Shown in pieces: positions 1 to 10,200 of a stretch of DNA of 64,000 nucleotides. The notes beneath the pieces were generated by a model, which worked only from the letters and a program-made list of their open reading frames with translations, was not told where the DNA came from and ran no database searches. Position numbers and translations under genes: made by a program. The DNA is from Pedobacter cryoconitis. GTDB lineage: Bacteria > Bacteroidota > Bacteroidia > Sphingobacteriales > Sphingobacteriaceae. The DNA is taken from positions 1 to 64,000 of the forward strand of contig NZ_JACHCC010000015.1 in the NCBI RefSeq assembly GCF_014207135.1, given 5' to 3'. Each line of letters opens with the position of its first letter. Position 1 is the stretch's first letter.

Positions 1-52
1 TTACGCAATGAAGCTTGAAATCAAAACTGTGTTTCTTTTTTTTTGTCATAAA

Positions 53-89
53 AATGCCCCCAGAAAGTGTCTAACTTTTTGGGGGCATT
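53..89 (-). terminator. Rho-independent-type hairpin at the end of the ilvE transcript
   Basis: A stem of about 15 bp (53-67 pairing with 75-89, one G-U pair) encloses a 7-base loop. Read on the minus strand it is followed by four T. It lies 47 bases beyond the ilvE stop codon, so it probably ends that transcript. The run is short and the stem could serve both strands. Confidence 0.65.
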
Positions 90-135
90 GCAAAAACTAT
101 GAACATCCCTTTTTTATTTATTTTGTTAAATGGTA

Positions 136-1200
136 TTATACCAGCCAGTTCCAACCAAATTCATCAGCTGTAACCCCGTAACGGATATCATTTAATTTTT
201 TTGCAATTCCTATAGAAACAGTACGTGTTGCCGGATCAGTAAGTTTATAGGTTTTACCCTCATAAGTGATCTCACTGATTTGTGTAACCGTAGCGGCGGT
301 ACCTACTGCGAAAGCTTCTGTTAAAGTACCGTTTTCGATATTTTCCAGTACTTCCAGTATTGTAACTCTTCTTTCTTCTACTTCAGTACCCATGCTTTTA
401 GCTAACAGGATAATTGTATCCCTTGTTACACCATCCAGGATAGTTTCACGGACTTCAGGGGTTAAGATTTTTCCGTTTACCACAAACATCAGATTGGCAG
501 CACCAGATTCTTCCAGGTATTTGTGCTCTTTGGCATCCGTCCAGATTAACTGGTCAAAACCTTCAGCCTGTGCTTCGGCAGTAGGAAGCATAGCTCTTGA
601 GTAATTACCCGCTGTTTTTGCAGCACCTACACCACCATCAGCAGAACGTGTATAATGCGTTTCTACTTTAACCTTTAACGGTTTGCTGTAATAGGGTGCA
701 CTTGGATTAGCCAGGATAACGAATTTATATGTAGAAGATGGTCTCACGCCCAAAACAGGGTCTGTAGCAAACATCACTGGTCTCAGATATAAAGAATAAT
801 TTTCTTCGGATGGAACCCATGCCTTGTCGATATCAATCAGGGCAGCGATACCCTGCATAAATACTTCTTCAGGAATAGTTGCCATCGCCATGCGGGTAGC
901 AGATTTGTTGAAACGTGCAAAGTTTTTGTCAGCTCTGAACACGCTTACGCTTCCATCAGCCTGTTTGTAGGCCTTCAGCCCTTCAAAAATTGCCTGTCCA
1001 TAGTGTAAAGCAGAAATTGCCGGACTCATAGGAATAGGGCCATAAGGAAGGATTTCGAAGTTCTTCCATTCTCCGTTTTCATAATCTGCCACAAACATAT
1101 GGTCTGTAAAAACTTTTCCAAAAGGCAAATCAGTATTGTCTGTTTCAGCTAATCTGGAATGACCAGCTTTTGTGGTTTTTATAGTTAATGTATCTATCAC
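136..1200 (-). CDS. ilvE: Branched-chain amino acid aminotransferase
   Basis: This PLP-dependent enzyme interconverts leucine, isoleucine and valine with their 2-oxo acids, the last step of their synthesis, in the cytoplasm. The 354-residue length fits the eukaryotic-like/long IlvE subgroup. The PLP-binding lysine is seen in GAAKTAGNY, and the fold-type IV signature follows in LEESGAANLMFV and FAVGTAATVTQI. Translation appears to start at a GTG, since no in-frame ATG gives a complete N-terminus. The gene is the last of a minus-strand cluster, 63 bases after the tryptophan dioxygenase gene, and a TAATTTTG element in that gap suggests it also has its own promoter. Confidence 0.95.
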   Translation of the reverse strand: MIDTLTIKTTKAGHSRLAETDNTDLPFGKVFTDHMFVADYENGEWKNFEILPYGPIPMSPAISALHYGQAIFEGLKAYKQADGSVSVFRADKNFARFNKSATRMAMATIPEEVFMQGIAALIDIDKAWVPSEENYSLYLRPVMFATDPVLGVRPSSTYKFVILANPSAPYYSKPLKVKVETHYTRSADGGVGAAKTAGNYSRAMLPTAEAQAEGFDQLIWTDAKEHKYLEESGAANLMFVVNGKILTPEVRETILDGVTRDTIILLAKSMGTEVEERRVTILEVLENIENGTLTEAFAVGTAATVTQISEITYEGKTYKLTDPATRTVSIGIAKKLNDIRYGVTADEFGWNWLV

Positions 1201-1221
1201 GATTTCTAGTTTTTATCAGTA

Positions 1222-1229
1222 CAAAATTA
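1222..1229 (-). promoter_or_regulatory. Bacteroidota -7 promoter element upstream of ilvE
   Basis: Read on the minus strand this is TAATTTTG, a full match to TAnnTTTG, 21 bases upstream of the ilvE start. I do not see a clear TTG element at the right spacing further upstream, so the call rests on the -7 box alone. Confidence 0.4.
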
Positions 1230-1263
1230 CGAATTTTTCGGTTCGTGTAATATTTTATTTTAT

Positions 1264-2220
1264 TTAATGTAATGTTTTCAATACGTTAAGTACCCAGGCC
1301 TTTCCCCATTCTTCCAGTTGTTCTGCAGTCCATAAAAATGGATAGAAGATCCTTTTCTGGAAACGCGGAGGCAGATATTTCTGCCAGTTTGTTCCTCCGG
1401 TAGCAGCAATATCGACCGGATCTTTTTCCAGGTATCTGACTGCTGATTTATAGTGCGATAGAGGCCACTCCACATTGACAAACAGATCCAGTTTTCTCAA
1501 TTCTGCAGCAAGTAAACTCACATCCTGTCCTTCATTGAGAAACTTGTTGTACAGGGCTGAAAAATTAGTCAGTTCCCGGTCTTTAGCCAGCTGCAAAAAC
1601 TGTGCTGCATATTTAGAGATAAATTGTTTTAAAGTCAGGGTTTGTTTTCCGCTGGATAATTCGGTTGCGCCAAATTTCCAGTAGATATGCTCAAACTTTT
1701 CAGCTATAGTTGCACTGGCGAGTTCCTCTCTTTTACTTTTATCAACCAGCCTGGTGAAATCTGTGGCACAGATCTCTATCATTCTATACTGACCCGACTG
1801 AAAACCGCTGGCAGGCAGCAGGGACATCCGGAATTTAAGAAACTGTTCTTTCTCCATTCCTTCGACCATGACATCAAAAGAACTTGTCAGTGCAGTAAAG
1901 TAGGCATTTATACGTTTTACCCTGTCAGTGAAAAACTTCACGGTCAGGTCGGGGTGTTCTGCAATCTGTTTACATTCATGCAGACAAAGCTTAAAGTACA
2001 GCTCGGTAATCTGATGATACATGATGAAGATTTCCTCATCAGGAAAAGGTGTTTTCGGACTCTGTAAGCTAAGCAGGGTGTCTAAATGGATATAATCCCA
2101 GTAGGTCAGGAAATCAGCATAAAGTAAGCCGTCGAGATAGGCAGCCATATCCTGGCCCATCGCTTCATACTTTTCCTGTAATTTATCCAGCTTGCTTTTT
2201 ATTTCCGGTGTAAGTTCCAT
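1264..2220 (-). CDS. Tryptophan 2,3-dioxygenase family protein
   Basis: Enzymes of this haem family open the indole ring of tryptophan to N-formylkynurenine. The 318-residue protein has the N-terminal helix motif MYHQITELYFKLCLHE. Near residue 255 is a histidine in LSHYKSAVRYL, at the place of the proximal haem ligand, followed by ATGGTNWQKYLPP, which matches the family's TGGS...YL substrate loop. It is encoded 8 bases after the SerB-like gene in the same direction, so the two are probably cotranscribed. No other kynurenine-pathway gene lies beside it, so the pathway role is inferred from family only. Confidence 0.85.
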   Translation of the reverse strand: MELTPEIKSKLDKLQEKYEAMGQDMAAYLDGLLYADFLTYWDYIHLDTLLSLQSPKTPFPDEEIFIMYHQITELYFKLCLHECKQIAEHPDLTVKFFTDRVKRINAYFTALTSSFDVMVEGMEKEQFLKFRMSLLPASGFQSGQYRMIEICATDFTRLVDKSKREELASATIAEKFEHIYWKFGATELSSGKQTLTLKQFISKYAAQFLQLAKDRELTNFSALYNKFLNEGQDVSLLAAELRKLDLFVNVEWPLSHYKSAVRYLEKDPVDIAATGGTNWQKYLPPRFQKRIFYPFLWTAEQLEEWGKAWVLNVLKTLH

Positions 2221-2228
2221 GGTAATAA

Positions 2229-3527
2229 TTAATAAAGTACTCTGAATTTTATCGTTTGTTCAATTTTCTTTAAGGATTTAAACAGGTCCTTATCATATTC
2301 TGCATTAATATCTGTAATGGCATAACCGATGGTCGCGTTGGTCATCAGGAACTGACCGACAATATTGATGCTATGTTTGGCAAAAATAGTGTTGATTTGC
2401 GCCATGATACCTGGTACGTTACGATGGACGTGAATTAAACGGTGCGAAGATTCAATTCTTGGTAATTGCAGGTTAGGGAAGTTGCTGCTCAGGTAGGTGG
2501 TACCTTTGTTCATAAAGTCGAGCATTCTTTTAGGAATGAAATTGGCATTTCTCGGATTGTTCTTAGGATCTTCGAAAACCACAATACCCATATCGGTACA
2601 GGTCTGTAAATCGAGTTTACCGGTAGTCTGTCCAAGATAACCTATGGTTTTTAACTTCAGGGCACCTTTTAGTTTTTCGGGGTCCATTTTTTCTCCCTTT
2701 GCCAGTAAGATCATATGCACATCTTTCACGTATTTATCTTCAAAAGAAGATTTGTGACGCACAGACATCCCGTCTTTTTTAAGCAGGGTCAGGCATTCTT
2801 CGGGAATATCGCCAATGGCCAGGCATAAAATCCTGTTTTTAGGGTAGGAAATAGCTCTTGGTAAATTGTTGACGTATAAAAATTCATCAAAACTAGGCGT
2901 AACATGATCGGCACGGCTGACAATACTTTCTCTCGAGATATTTTCTGTGAAGGCATAGAATTTTTTGATCATTCCGCTTTCTCTGAGCTGGAAATCAGAA
3001 TAGCCATCTCCAATGCCATATAAATCTCCTTCCAGGTTCAGGTGCTGCATCAGTTTTACTTTGCCACCTTCTTCGCTTAGCGGATTGGCGTGATCGTAAT
3101 CAATGATTTTGCCATCGCCTGTGGTTACAAATGTATTGGCGTAAATGTTTTCTTTTTTAATATGGTACTGGCTGACTACCGGAGTGATAAATTCTTTAAA
3201 TCCGCCCGATACAATCAGTACCTGGTCAGCGTGTTTTTTAAAGAAAGCAGCATTACGGGAAAAAGATCTGGATACTTTCTTTTTTAAACGGGTGATCAGT
3301 TGTTTCAGGTGATCTTCTGAAGCTTCCAGGAGTTTTACTCTTTGTGCAAGGCTCTCGCCGAAGGATAGTTTTCCTTCCATCGCCATGTTGGTCAGGTCTT
3401 CAATTTTTTTGAAGATGGCCTCCTTTTCAGGATGTTTTTTAAGAGAAATACGGGCTAGCTCATCTAAAGCTTCCACCTGGGTGAAGGTACTGTCGAAATC
3501 AATAATATAAATACTCTTTTGCTTCAT
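2229..3527 (-). CDS. serB: Phosphoserine phosphatase (SerB-like HAD) fused to a vestigial phosphoglycerate dehydrogenase segment and ACT domain
   Basis: The N-terminal ~220 residues are a HAD-IB phosphatase of the SerB type: nucleophile motif DFDSTFT at 10-16, VSGGF as motif II, and GDGYSD as the acidic metal site. Residues ~228-345 resemble the substrate-binding half of D-3-phosphoglycerate dehydrogenase (KLKTIGYLGQTTGKLDL then GIVVFEDP), but no NAD-binding GxGxxG fold follows. The last ~70 residues match the SerA regulatory ACT domain (HRLIHVHRNVPGIMAQIN). The likely role is phosphoserine to serine with amino-acid sensing through the ACT domain. The gene starts one base after the SDR stop codon. 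Phosphatase activity is well supported; dehydrogenase activity is unlikely. Confidence 0.85.
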   Translation of the reverse strand: MKQKSIYIIDFDSTFTQVEALDELARISLKKHPEKEAIFKKIEDLTNMAMEGKLSFGESLAQRVKLLEASEDHLKQLITRLKKKVSRSFSRNAAFFKKHADQVLIVSGGFKEFITPVVSQYHIKKENIYANTFVTTGDGKIIDYDHANPLSEEGGKVKLMQHLNLEGDLYGIGDGYSDFQLRESGMIKKFYAFTENISRESIVSRADHVTPSFDEFLYVNNLPRAISYPKNRILCLAIGDIPEECLTLLKKDGMSVRHKSSFEDKYVKDVHMILLAKGEKMDPEKLKGALKLKTIGYLGQTTGKLDLQTCTDMGIVVFEDPKNNPRNANFIPKRMLDFMNKGTTYLSSNFPNLQLPRIESSHRLIHVHRNVPGIMAQINTIFAKHSINIVGQFLMTNATIGYAITDINAEYDKDLFKSLKKIEQTIKFRVLY

Positions 3528-3528
3528 T

Positions 3529-4497
3529 TTAAAGTTTTTTTAACCCTGCACATACTTCCTGAATACTTTGATGCAGGGGCTTGAAAGTGATACCTGTACT
3601 GTTCCTTATTTTATCGTTACTGTATAAACTGATATTTAAACTGCTTTTGGCGGCATCGCTGGTTAATGCAGCTGCTTTTCCTGTAAACACAGAGGCTAGT
3701 TTTGCTGCCCGCCAGGCCAGACCAAGCATCCAGGGCTTAGCTTCCCTGGCCGGGGCCTTGACGCCCATACCTTTGGCAATTTCCGAAAAAAACTGCTTAT
3801 AATGATAATTCTCTGCGGATATGGTAAATCTCTCGCCGGTAATTTCACTGTCCATCAAAAGGATCATACTTTTGGCTACATCCTCTACATCTACAATCCC
3901 GGTTGCTCCTCTGGTATAATAGGAAAGTCCTTCTTTGACGAGTTTGAAAATGGCACCACTGCCAGTATATCCGGCGTTACTACCTATAATTACCGAAGGG
4001 TTAACGATAACAGCATCTAAACCTTCGGCCATGCTGCGCCATACTTCCATTTCGCCTTCGTATTTGGAAATGGCATAAGAATGAACGTTTGCATCGTATT
4101 CCCAGAAATCGTCTTCGGTAATCTGTTTTCCTTTTTTAGGTTCGCCCATTGCGGCTACCGAGCTGACATGGAGTAACCGGGCATGATGGTGTACGCATAA
4201 ATTGGCGACATTACTGGTACCTTCGATGTTGACTTTCAACAAGAGTGCTTTATCCTTTGGATCGAAAGAGACGACGGCTGCGCAATGATATACATGGGTA
4301 ACTTCCTCAAAAGCATCTTCAAGTGAGGAGAAGTCGTTAATGTCAGCAATGACCCATTCAACCAGCGGGTTGTTTGCCAGTAATGCCGGAATAGCAGAAT
4401 TTTCCCTTTTCAGGGCGCGTATTTTTTTTCCTTGTCCAGTTAACTGGTTAATGAGCTCAGATCCTAAAAATCCTGTAGCACCGGTAACTAAAATCAT
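3529..4497 (-). CDS. NAD(P)-dependent SDR-family epimerase/dehydratase or reductase
   Basis: This 322-residue protein is an extended short-chain dehydrogenase. It has the N-terminal dinucleotide-binding motif TGATGFLGS at about residues 5-13, the HVYHCAAVV strand, a serine in LLHVSSVAAMG and the catalytic pair in YAISK. The substrate cannot be told; relatives act on nucleotide sugars, dihydroflavonols or sterol-type substrates. It is the first gene of the minus-strand cluster and may be cotranscribed with the phosphatase fusion that starts one base downstream. A TATTTTTG element lies about 80 bases upstream. Confidence 0.8.
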   Translation of the reverse strand: MILVTGATGFLGSELINQLTGQGKKIRALKRENSAIPALLANNPLVEWVIADINDFSSLEDAFEEVTHVYHCAAVVSFDPKDKALLLKVNIEGTSNVANLCVHHHARLLHVSSVAAMGEPKKGKQITEDDFWEYDANVHSYAISKYEGEMEVWRSMAEGLDAVIVNPSVIIGSNAGYTGSGAIFKLVKEGLSYYTRGATGIVDVEDVAKSMILLMDSEITGERFTISAENYHYKQFFSEIAKGMGVKAPAREAKPWMLGLAWRAAKLASVFTGKAAALTSDAAKSSLNISLYSNDKIRNSTGITFKPLHQSIQEVCAGLKKL

Positions 4498-4575
4498 GTC
4501 ATTTTTTTTAGGATGTCCAGGGCCGGAATCAAATTAATTGATAAATTTAAACCAGCTCTTATTAATATATGATCT

Positions 4576-4583
4576 CAAAAATA
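4576..4583 (-). promoter_or_regulatory. -7 promoter element for the SDR-serB-TDO cluster
   Basis: Minus-strand TATTTTTG, a full match to the Bacteroidota TAnnTTTG element, lies 79 bases upstream of the SDR start in the divergent gap. The -33 TTG is not evident. Confidence 0.4.
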
Positions 4584-4612
4584 GATATTTGATGGCATAG
4601 ATACCATTAATT

Positions 4613-5797
4613 ATGTCCTTATCCGATTTTTTCTCCCCGCTTGTCCTCGAAAAATTCATGCCTAAACAGGGCTTTTATACCAGCCAGCTGGGAATGAAGA
4701 CCAGTTTTTACACGGAAAAATTCCCGGAACTGAACGAGAAACTATACGATATCGCTATTGTTGGTGTTAAAGATGACCGTGCTGCGGTGAATAATAGTGG
4801 CTGTTCTTTAGGCCCTGATTATTTCAGGGAACAATTTTATCTGTTACATGAAGGTGCATTCAATTGCAGGATCGTGGATCTGGGTAATATCACTGCGGGC
4901 GCATCTATTTCAGATACTTATATCGCACTGAAAATGGTAGTCAGTGACCTGATCAGACTGGATATAGTTCCGGTTATCATTGGTGGCGGACAGGATCTGA
5001 CTTATGCGCAGTACATGGCTTATGAAGCATTGGAGCAGAAAGTAGATCTGGTTGTAGTAGATAATAAATTTGATCTGGATGAGGATGGAAATGACAATAT
5101 CGCTACACGGTCTGATGCTTATCTGAACAGAATTTTTATGCATCAGCCAAATTACCTGTTCAATTTCAGTAATATAGGTTATCAGACTTATCTGGTTAAT
5201 CAGGATAGTTTAAAGGTAATGAACAAGTTGTATTTCGACGTTCATCGTTTGGGTGAATTCCTGAATGATGTGAGTTCTGCTGAACCAGTCATCCGGAATG
5301 CGAATATGATGAGTTTTGATCTTTCCTCGATCCGTTCTTCGGATTCTTCGGCTAATGGGAATGCTTGTCCGAATGGTTTCTACGGGGAACAGGCTTGTAA
5401 AATCGCGCATTATGCGGGATTAAATGATAAGCTGTCTTCTATAGGTTTTTATGAATTCAACCCGGCTTTTGATCAGAGCAGCCAATCGGCTATGCTTCTT
5501 GCACAAATGGTATGGTATTTTGTAGATGGCTATTATAACCGGAAAAAAGATTTTCCTTTAAATCCAAAGTCTCAGTATCTGATTTACAGGGCTAGCATCA
5601 GTGATGGTTCCGGAGAAATGCTTTTTGTGAAAAGTAAAAAATCAGATCGCTGGTGGATGCAGGTACCTTATCCTAGCGGGGTATCTAAAAATGAGCGTTA
5701 TCATCTGGTCCCTTGTCGGTATGAAGATTATACCATGGCGGTGAATGGTGAAATGCCTGATCTTTGGTGGCGTACTTATCAGAAGCTACTTTCATAA
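4613..5797 (+). CDS. Arginase/formimidoylglutamase-fold protein with degenerate metal site
   Basis: This 394-residue protein has the ureohydrolase layout, but the three metal-binding motifs are altered. GGGHD is GGGQD (about 123-127), DAHxD is DNKFD (about 149-153), and SxDxDxxDP is SFDLSSIRSSD (about 234-244). The histidines and one of the paired aspartates that hold the two manganese ions are therefore missing. Classical arginase, agmatinase or formimidoylglutamase chemistry looks unlikely, and the fold may have been reused for binding or regulation. A C-terminal extension of about 90 residues (from YNRKKDF) is rich in aromatic and basic residues (RWWMQVP, LWWRTYQ). It is transcribed divergently from the amino-acid cluster. 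Confidence 0.7.
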   Translation: MSLSDFFSPLVLEKFMPKQGFYTSQLGMKTSFYTEKFPELNEKLYDIAIVGVKDDRAAVNNSGCSLGPDYFREQFYLLHEGAFNCRIVDLGNITAGASISDTYIALKMVVSDLIRLDIVPVIIGGGQDLTYAQYMAYEALEQKVDLVVVDNKFDLDEDGNDNIATRSDAYLNRIFMHQPNYLFNFSNIGYQTYLVNQDSLKVMNKLYFDVHRLGEFLNDVSSAEPVIRNANMMSFDLSSIRSSDSSANGNACPNGFYGEQACKIAHYAGLNDKLSSIGFYEFNPAFDQSSQSAMLLAQMVWYFVDGYYNRKKDFPLNPKSQYLIYRASISDGSGEMLFVKSKKSDRWWMQVPYPSGVSKNERYHLVPCRYEDYTMAVNGEMPDLWWRTYQKLLS

Positions 5798-6089
5798 CTA
5801 TTTCATTTGATTGGATCTGCTGGTCGGGTTGTGCTCAGGCACTAGTCGTAGTGAAGCCAGGATCAACGTAGTACTGGTCTATGCTGAGGCCACGTTTTTC
5901 CTAGGGTAAAAGGTGGCCTGAAGGTGGGGTAATGGTGGCCTTATGGTGGCCTCATGTCGAACAGTACCCGGAGATTGTCTTATCCGTCTATACATTATGG
6001 TAATGGAAAGATAACGTAAATTTTGGATTGAAAAGAGGGCAGTTTTGAATAAATAATTAGATTTGGCAGTCAATCTAACCGAAATAAAT
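5798..6089. other. Intergenic region with a GGTGGCC cluster
   Basis: About 290 bases without a convincing gene. It contains three GGTGGCC words (5912-5918, 5934-5940, 5945-5951) and a near copy, GGTGGGG, at 5923. Nothing else is recognisable: no clear hairpin terminator follows the arginase-like gene. Confidence 0.5.
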
Positions 6090-6959
6090 ATGTTCAAACA
6101 ATACATCTGCCGGATCTCAATTATAGCTATCCTGGTTTTACTGAGTGGTAAGGCAGCTATGGCGCAAACACCCGTTAAGATAATTTCCTATAACGTTTAC
6201 AATTATTTTGAGGGAGAGAAGGATAGAAAACAAAAGTTCATTAACTGGGCAAAATTGCAGCAGGCAGATGTTATCGCTTACCAGGAACTATTGAATATCA
6301 GTGCTGCGGAGTTGGAGAGCCTGGGTAAAGCTATTGGCCATCCTTACACGGAGCTGGCTAAGGAACAGGGCTATTCGGTGGGGATTACATCCAGGTTTCC
6401 GATCAAAAATGTAAAGAAGATTATCAAAGGAATGCATCATGGTTTTATGTTGGCACAGATTGGTAACCTGCAATTTGCAGTAGTACATTTTTCTCCGTTC
6501 AGCTATCAGAAAAGACAACAGGAGGTTGCTATGGTTGTGGATAGTTTGGGAGGATCGTCTAAAAAGACGATAGTTCTGGGAGATATGAACAGTTATGCTG
6601 CTTCTGATAGTGCTTATTATAAAAGAAATGACCGTCTGAATCAGCTACTGAAGGGTGATGAATCCAGTCATATTACGAACGTGAATAATGGTAAGCTGGA
6701 TTACAGTGTGACGGGTTATCTGATGAATAAAGGATTTGTGGATAGCTGGAGGTTGAAACGGATCAATTTTGATAACAGTTATCCTTCAAGGGTATCCGGA
6801 ACGGTACTTAATTCGGCGCGGGAACGAATTGATTTTATTTTCATTTCTCCGGATCTGCAGGCCAAAGTAGTTAAATCGCTGGTGATTAAGGATCAGATAA
6901 CTGCTGAACTTTCCGATCATTATCCGGTTAGTATCTGGTTGGATCTGCCAGGTTTATAA
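6090..6959 (+). CDS. Secreted endonuclease/exonuclease/phosphatase-family protein
   Basis: This 289-residue protein has a Sec signal peptide ending near AMAQ and an EEP (DNase I-like) domain. It shows ISYNVYNY at the start of the fold, the metal-binding glutamate in AYQELL, the GDMNSY motif, RIDFIF, and the terminal SDHYPV with the catalytic aspartate-histidine pair. Members cleave phosphodiester or phosphomonoester bonds of nucleic acids, sphingolipids or inositides; the substrate here is unknown. A longer reading from a TTG at 6063 exists, but the ATG at 6090 directly precedes the signal peptide and is preferred. Confidence 0.8.
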   Translation: MFKQYICRISIIAILVLLSGKAAMAQTPVKIISYNVYNYFEGEKDRKQKFINWAKLQQADVIAYQELLNISAAELESLGKAIGHPYTELAKEQGYSVGITSRFPIKNVKKIIKGMHHGFMLAQIGNLQFAVVHFSPFSYQKRQQEVAMVVDSLGGSSKKTIVLGDMNSYAASDSAYYKRNDRLNQLLKGDESSHITNVNNGKLDYSVTGYLMNKGFVDSWRLKRINFDNSYPSRVSGTVLNSARERIDFIFISPDLQAKVVKSLVIKDQITAELSDHYPVSIWLDLPGL

Positions 6960-7283
6960 GGCTTGTATACCTGATTTTTTCTGGATTTAATTTCACTGTT
7001 TTGGTTGACAGGAGGCATTTCTGTGTCTTATTGTTAATGATAAAAACTTGCAAGGTAAGTATAGGCTATTTGTGGTAGAAAATATTTACTTTCGTGCCCT
7101 GTCAGTTTTATATAAATGAATATATTTAACTTTTATAGGTGTTTGACAGACTGCCGCTGTTAAATGATTATAAAAATTGATTCTCTCTTGCCCTTTTTGC
7201 AACCTGCCATCTTGCTTTTATGGGATTTCATCACAACAAATATTATCACCTAAGCCCCACAGTAAAATCTCTGTGAAAAACCA
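6960..7283. other. Intergenic region upstream of the RHS genes
   Basis: A 324-base gap. It contains a promoter-like TACTTTCG at 7087-7094 and a leader of almost 190 bases before the first RHS gene. I see no gene, terminator or repeat in it. The long leader could hold regulatory RNA structure, but I cannot identify one. Confidence 0.5.
7087..7094 (+). promoter_or_regulatory. Candidate -7 element for the RHS operon
   Basis: TACTTTCG differs from TAnnTTTG at one position and lies in an A/T-rich stretch. The nearest upstream TTTG (7069-7072) is only 14 bases away, shorter than usual. Confidence 0.3.
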
Positions 7284-10200
7284 ATGATTATGAAAAAAAC
7301 ATTACTATTCTTTCTATTTTTTTACTGTTGTTTATTTAAGCTATATGCTCAGGTATTACCACAAACGCCAAATGCGGCTGAACTTGGCAGATACGGACAG
7401 GTTCCTACTGAGCTTTTTAACGGATTGCCTCAGATTACAATACCGATACACACTGTTAAGGTGAAGGATATTGTAGTACCAATTCAGATGAGCTATTATG
7501 CGAGTGGTATTAAGGTGCAGCAGCATCCTACATGGGTTGGTTTGGGCTGGAGCCTTTCTTGCGGAGGATCTATTACAAGGGTAATTCACGGCGCAAAAGA
7601 TGAAAAAAACAGTGAAGATGTAAAACGCGAGTCCAACTATGGATTTAATGTTTATGGGTTTGGATATTTTTACCGGTCAAATAATTTAGACAGAACCGAT
7701 TGGTTAAGTTTAGCGAGCTTTACGAATTTTTTTCCTTCAGGGGCAACAACTCAGTCAAATTATGCTGATGGCGAACCTGATGAATTTATTGTCAATGCGC
7801 CAGGAGTCAATGCAAGTTTTTATCTGTACCGTGATGTCAATGACTCCATACAGGTAAAGGTGAAATCAAAAGACGGAAGAAAGATAAGGGTGAAAACTGA
7901 GATCGCTAACCTTAATGTGGATTTCTTTTCTCCTTCGGGACAAACTAATAACGAGACTAAGGAGACGCTTTACGGGCCTTTCTATAAATTCACTGTCACA
8001 GCTGAAGATGGAAAGATCTACACCTTCGGAGGGGCTGTCGATGCAATTGAGTTTAACAGTGCTGTTAACGATAGCTACAGAAATACAATTCCTGTAACCT
8101 GGTATCTAACCAGTATTAAGGGGATTTCGGGCGGCCAGGTTAATTTTACTTATCAGCGCGATGGGAATCCTATTGTCTCCAATAGTGTCAAATCGCAGCT
8201 TTGTGTCAGTATGAAAGATAAACCGGAGACTTATGCGTGCTCCTTTTCTGGACAAGGAACTTCTATTTCCGTTCAATATCCGATTTATCTGGCTGGTGTG
8301 TCCGGATCAGATGGTACACAGATAGATTTTACGAAAAGTCAGACTGTGGAGTTAAAAGACGATACAGACACTATAGCATTTTATCGCTTAACACACATCA
8401 ACCCTAAAACGTACATGCCCCAGAATCACTGGATGAAACTGGATGGAATACTGATTAACAATAGTAAAAGCGTAAAATTTAATTACACATCAAATGCGAG
8501 TGAACGATTAAAACTGAATAGTTTATCGATTAGTGATCTTTATAATAATAATCCAGGGAGCTATAAATTTAGCTATAACCCTACTTTATTGCCAGGATAT
8601 AATTCGAAAATGGCAGATAACTGGGGTTATTATAATGGGAAAAGTTATGATGGAATAACCGGCGATAAATTATATCAATATAGATCTGCAGATACTTCAT
8701 TAATGAAGGCAGAAGTGCTTAGGGCAATTAGTTATCCAACTGGAGGTAAAACATTTTTTGAATATGAAGCACATGATTATAGCAAAATTGCTTCCCAGTT
8801 ACCGGATTTCAACCTGCAGACAGCTAGTGGGATTGCGGGGGGATTACGTATCAGAAGGGTTATTTCAAGGCCTGATGCAAATTCGGCAGAGGGTGCGTTG
8901 ATTAAAGAGTACTCCTATCTTAATGAGGATAATACTTCCAGCGGTATGCTTTCAGGTATACCTTTGTATTCAGCTACCGGGCATGCACGCGTTGAGTATC
9001 ATACCGGTGGTTGGTCTGGGCTGACCTATTACAGTACTTCGGCTAAGTATGAACAGAATTATACCATGACATCCGAGAATTTCATGAATTTGCTGGGTAA
9101 TACAAACGGTAATCATATTACCTATTCAAGGGTTATAGAAAAAACAAGTGGAAATGGGAAAGTAATATATAAATATACCAACCATGATCAGTTTCCGGAT
9201 CAGGCGCCTTTGTATACGAATACAAATGTCGATCAAAGAACATTGACTGATGACTTTACATCAAGAGAGCTGGAAAGGGGATTATTACTTTCACAGCAAA
9301 CTTATGATGAGAATAATAAGTTATTGGAGACAGTAACTAATGAGTATAATTCTTCGCCTGATAGATATAATGATTTTGTAAAATCAATATCAAAAATGGT
9401 TGTTCCTGGCTTAGGGTCAATGCCATTTATCAGAATGAATGCAAATGTGATTTATACCTTTTACCCTTACTTGCAGAAAAAAACAATAACCAGTTATACC
9501 GGATTGTCAATTTCAAAGACGGAACAATATTCCTATGATAGTAAAGACAATACTTTGAGTAGCCTTGTGGCTGTCGATAGTAAAGGGCAGACTTCAACTA
9601 CTACTTATAGTTATCCTGGTAATATGCGGGATTCTGCTGCTGTCTATAAGGCGATGTATGATGTTAAGCATATAACTTCTCCTGTGATCAAAGAGATTAA
9701 AACTATCACTAAAGCTGGAGCAAATACGGTTATACCTTCTTATTTCAAACGCACAAATTATTCCGAAGTTGGGGCCGGAGTATTTATGCCGGGTTCTGTG
9801 GATCAGAGTATAGGAAGTTATCCTGTTGAAACTCTTACCAGTTATACATATGACAACAAAGGGAATCTTTCTACTAAATCTACAGGGAATGGGCCGTTTA
9901 CCAGCTATGTATGGGGATATGCAGACCAGTTTCCGGTTGCGATAATAGAAAATGCAAATGGAGCCAGTTCGGGTGCCGTAACGTCTACAAAATATTTTAA
10001 TTATGTGCTTCCGGAAAGCAATGGTTCCGGTTCCAGTGGATTTACATCGAATGTATTATCGGATATGAAACTGGATATTAATGCACAGCCAGGATTCACT
10101 TATACTTTGCAGTATACTTTATCAGGGGCTGGTGTTTATAAGTCGGGTAACCTATGTATCAGCAGAACTTCAAAGGGATGTAATTTTCCTTCAACTGCTG

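Noticed and set aside
266..604. 112-codon frame on the plus strand
   Set aside because: It lies opposite ilvE, has no promoter or family resemblance, and is a shadow of the real gene.
5905..5955. GGTGGCC cluster as a CRISPR or other array
   Set aside because: The words are only 7 bases and unevenly spaced, with no cas genes.
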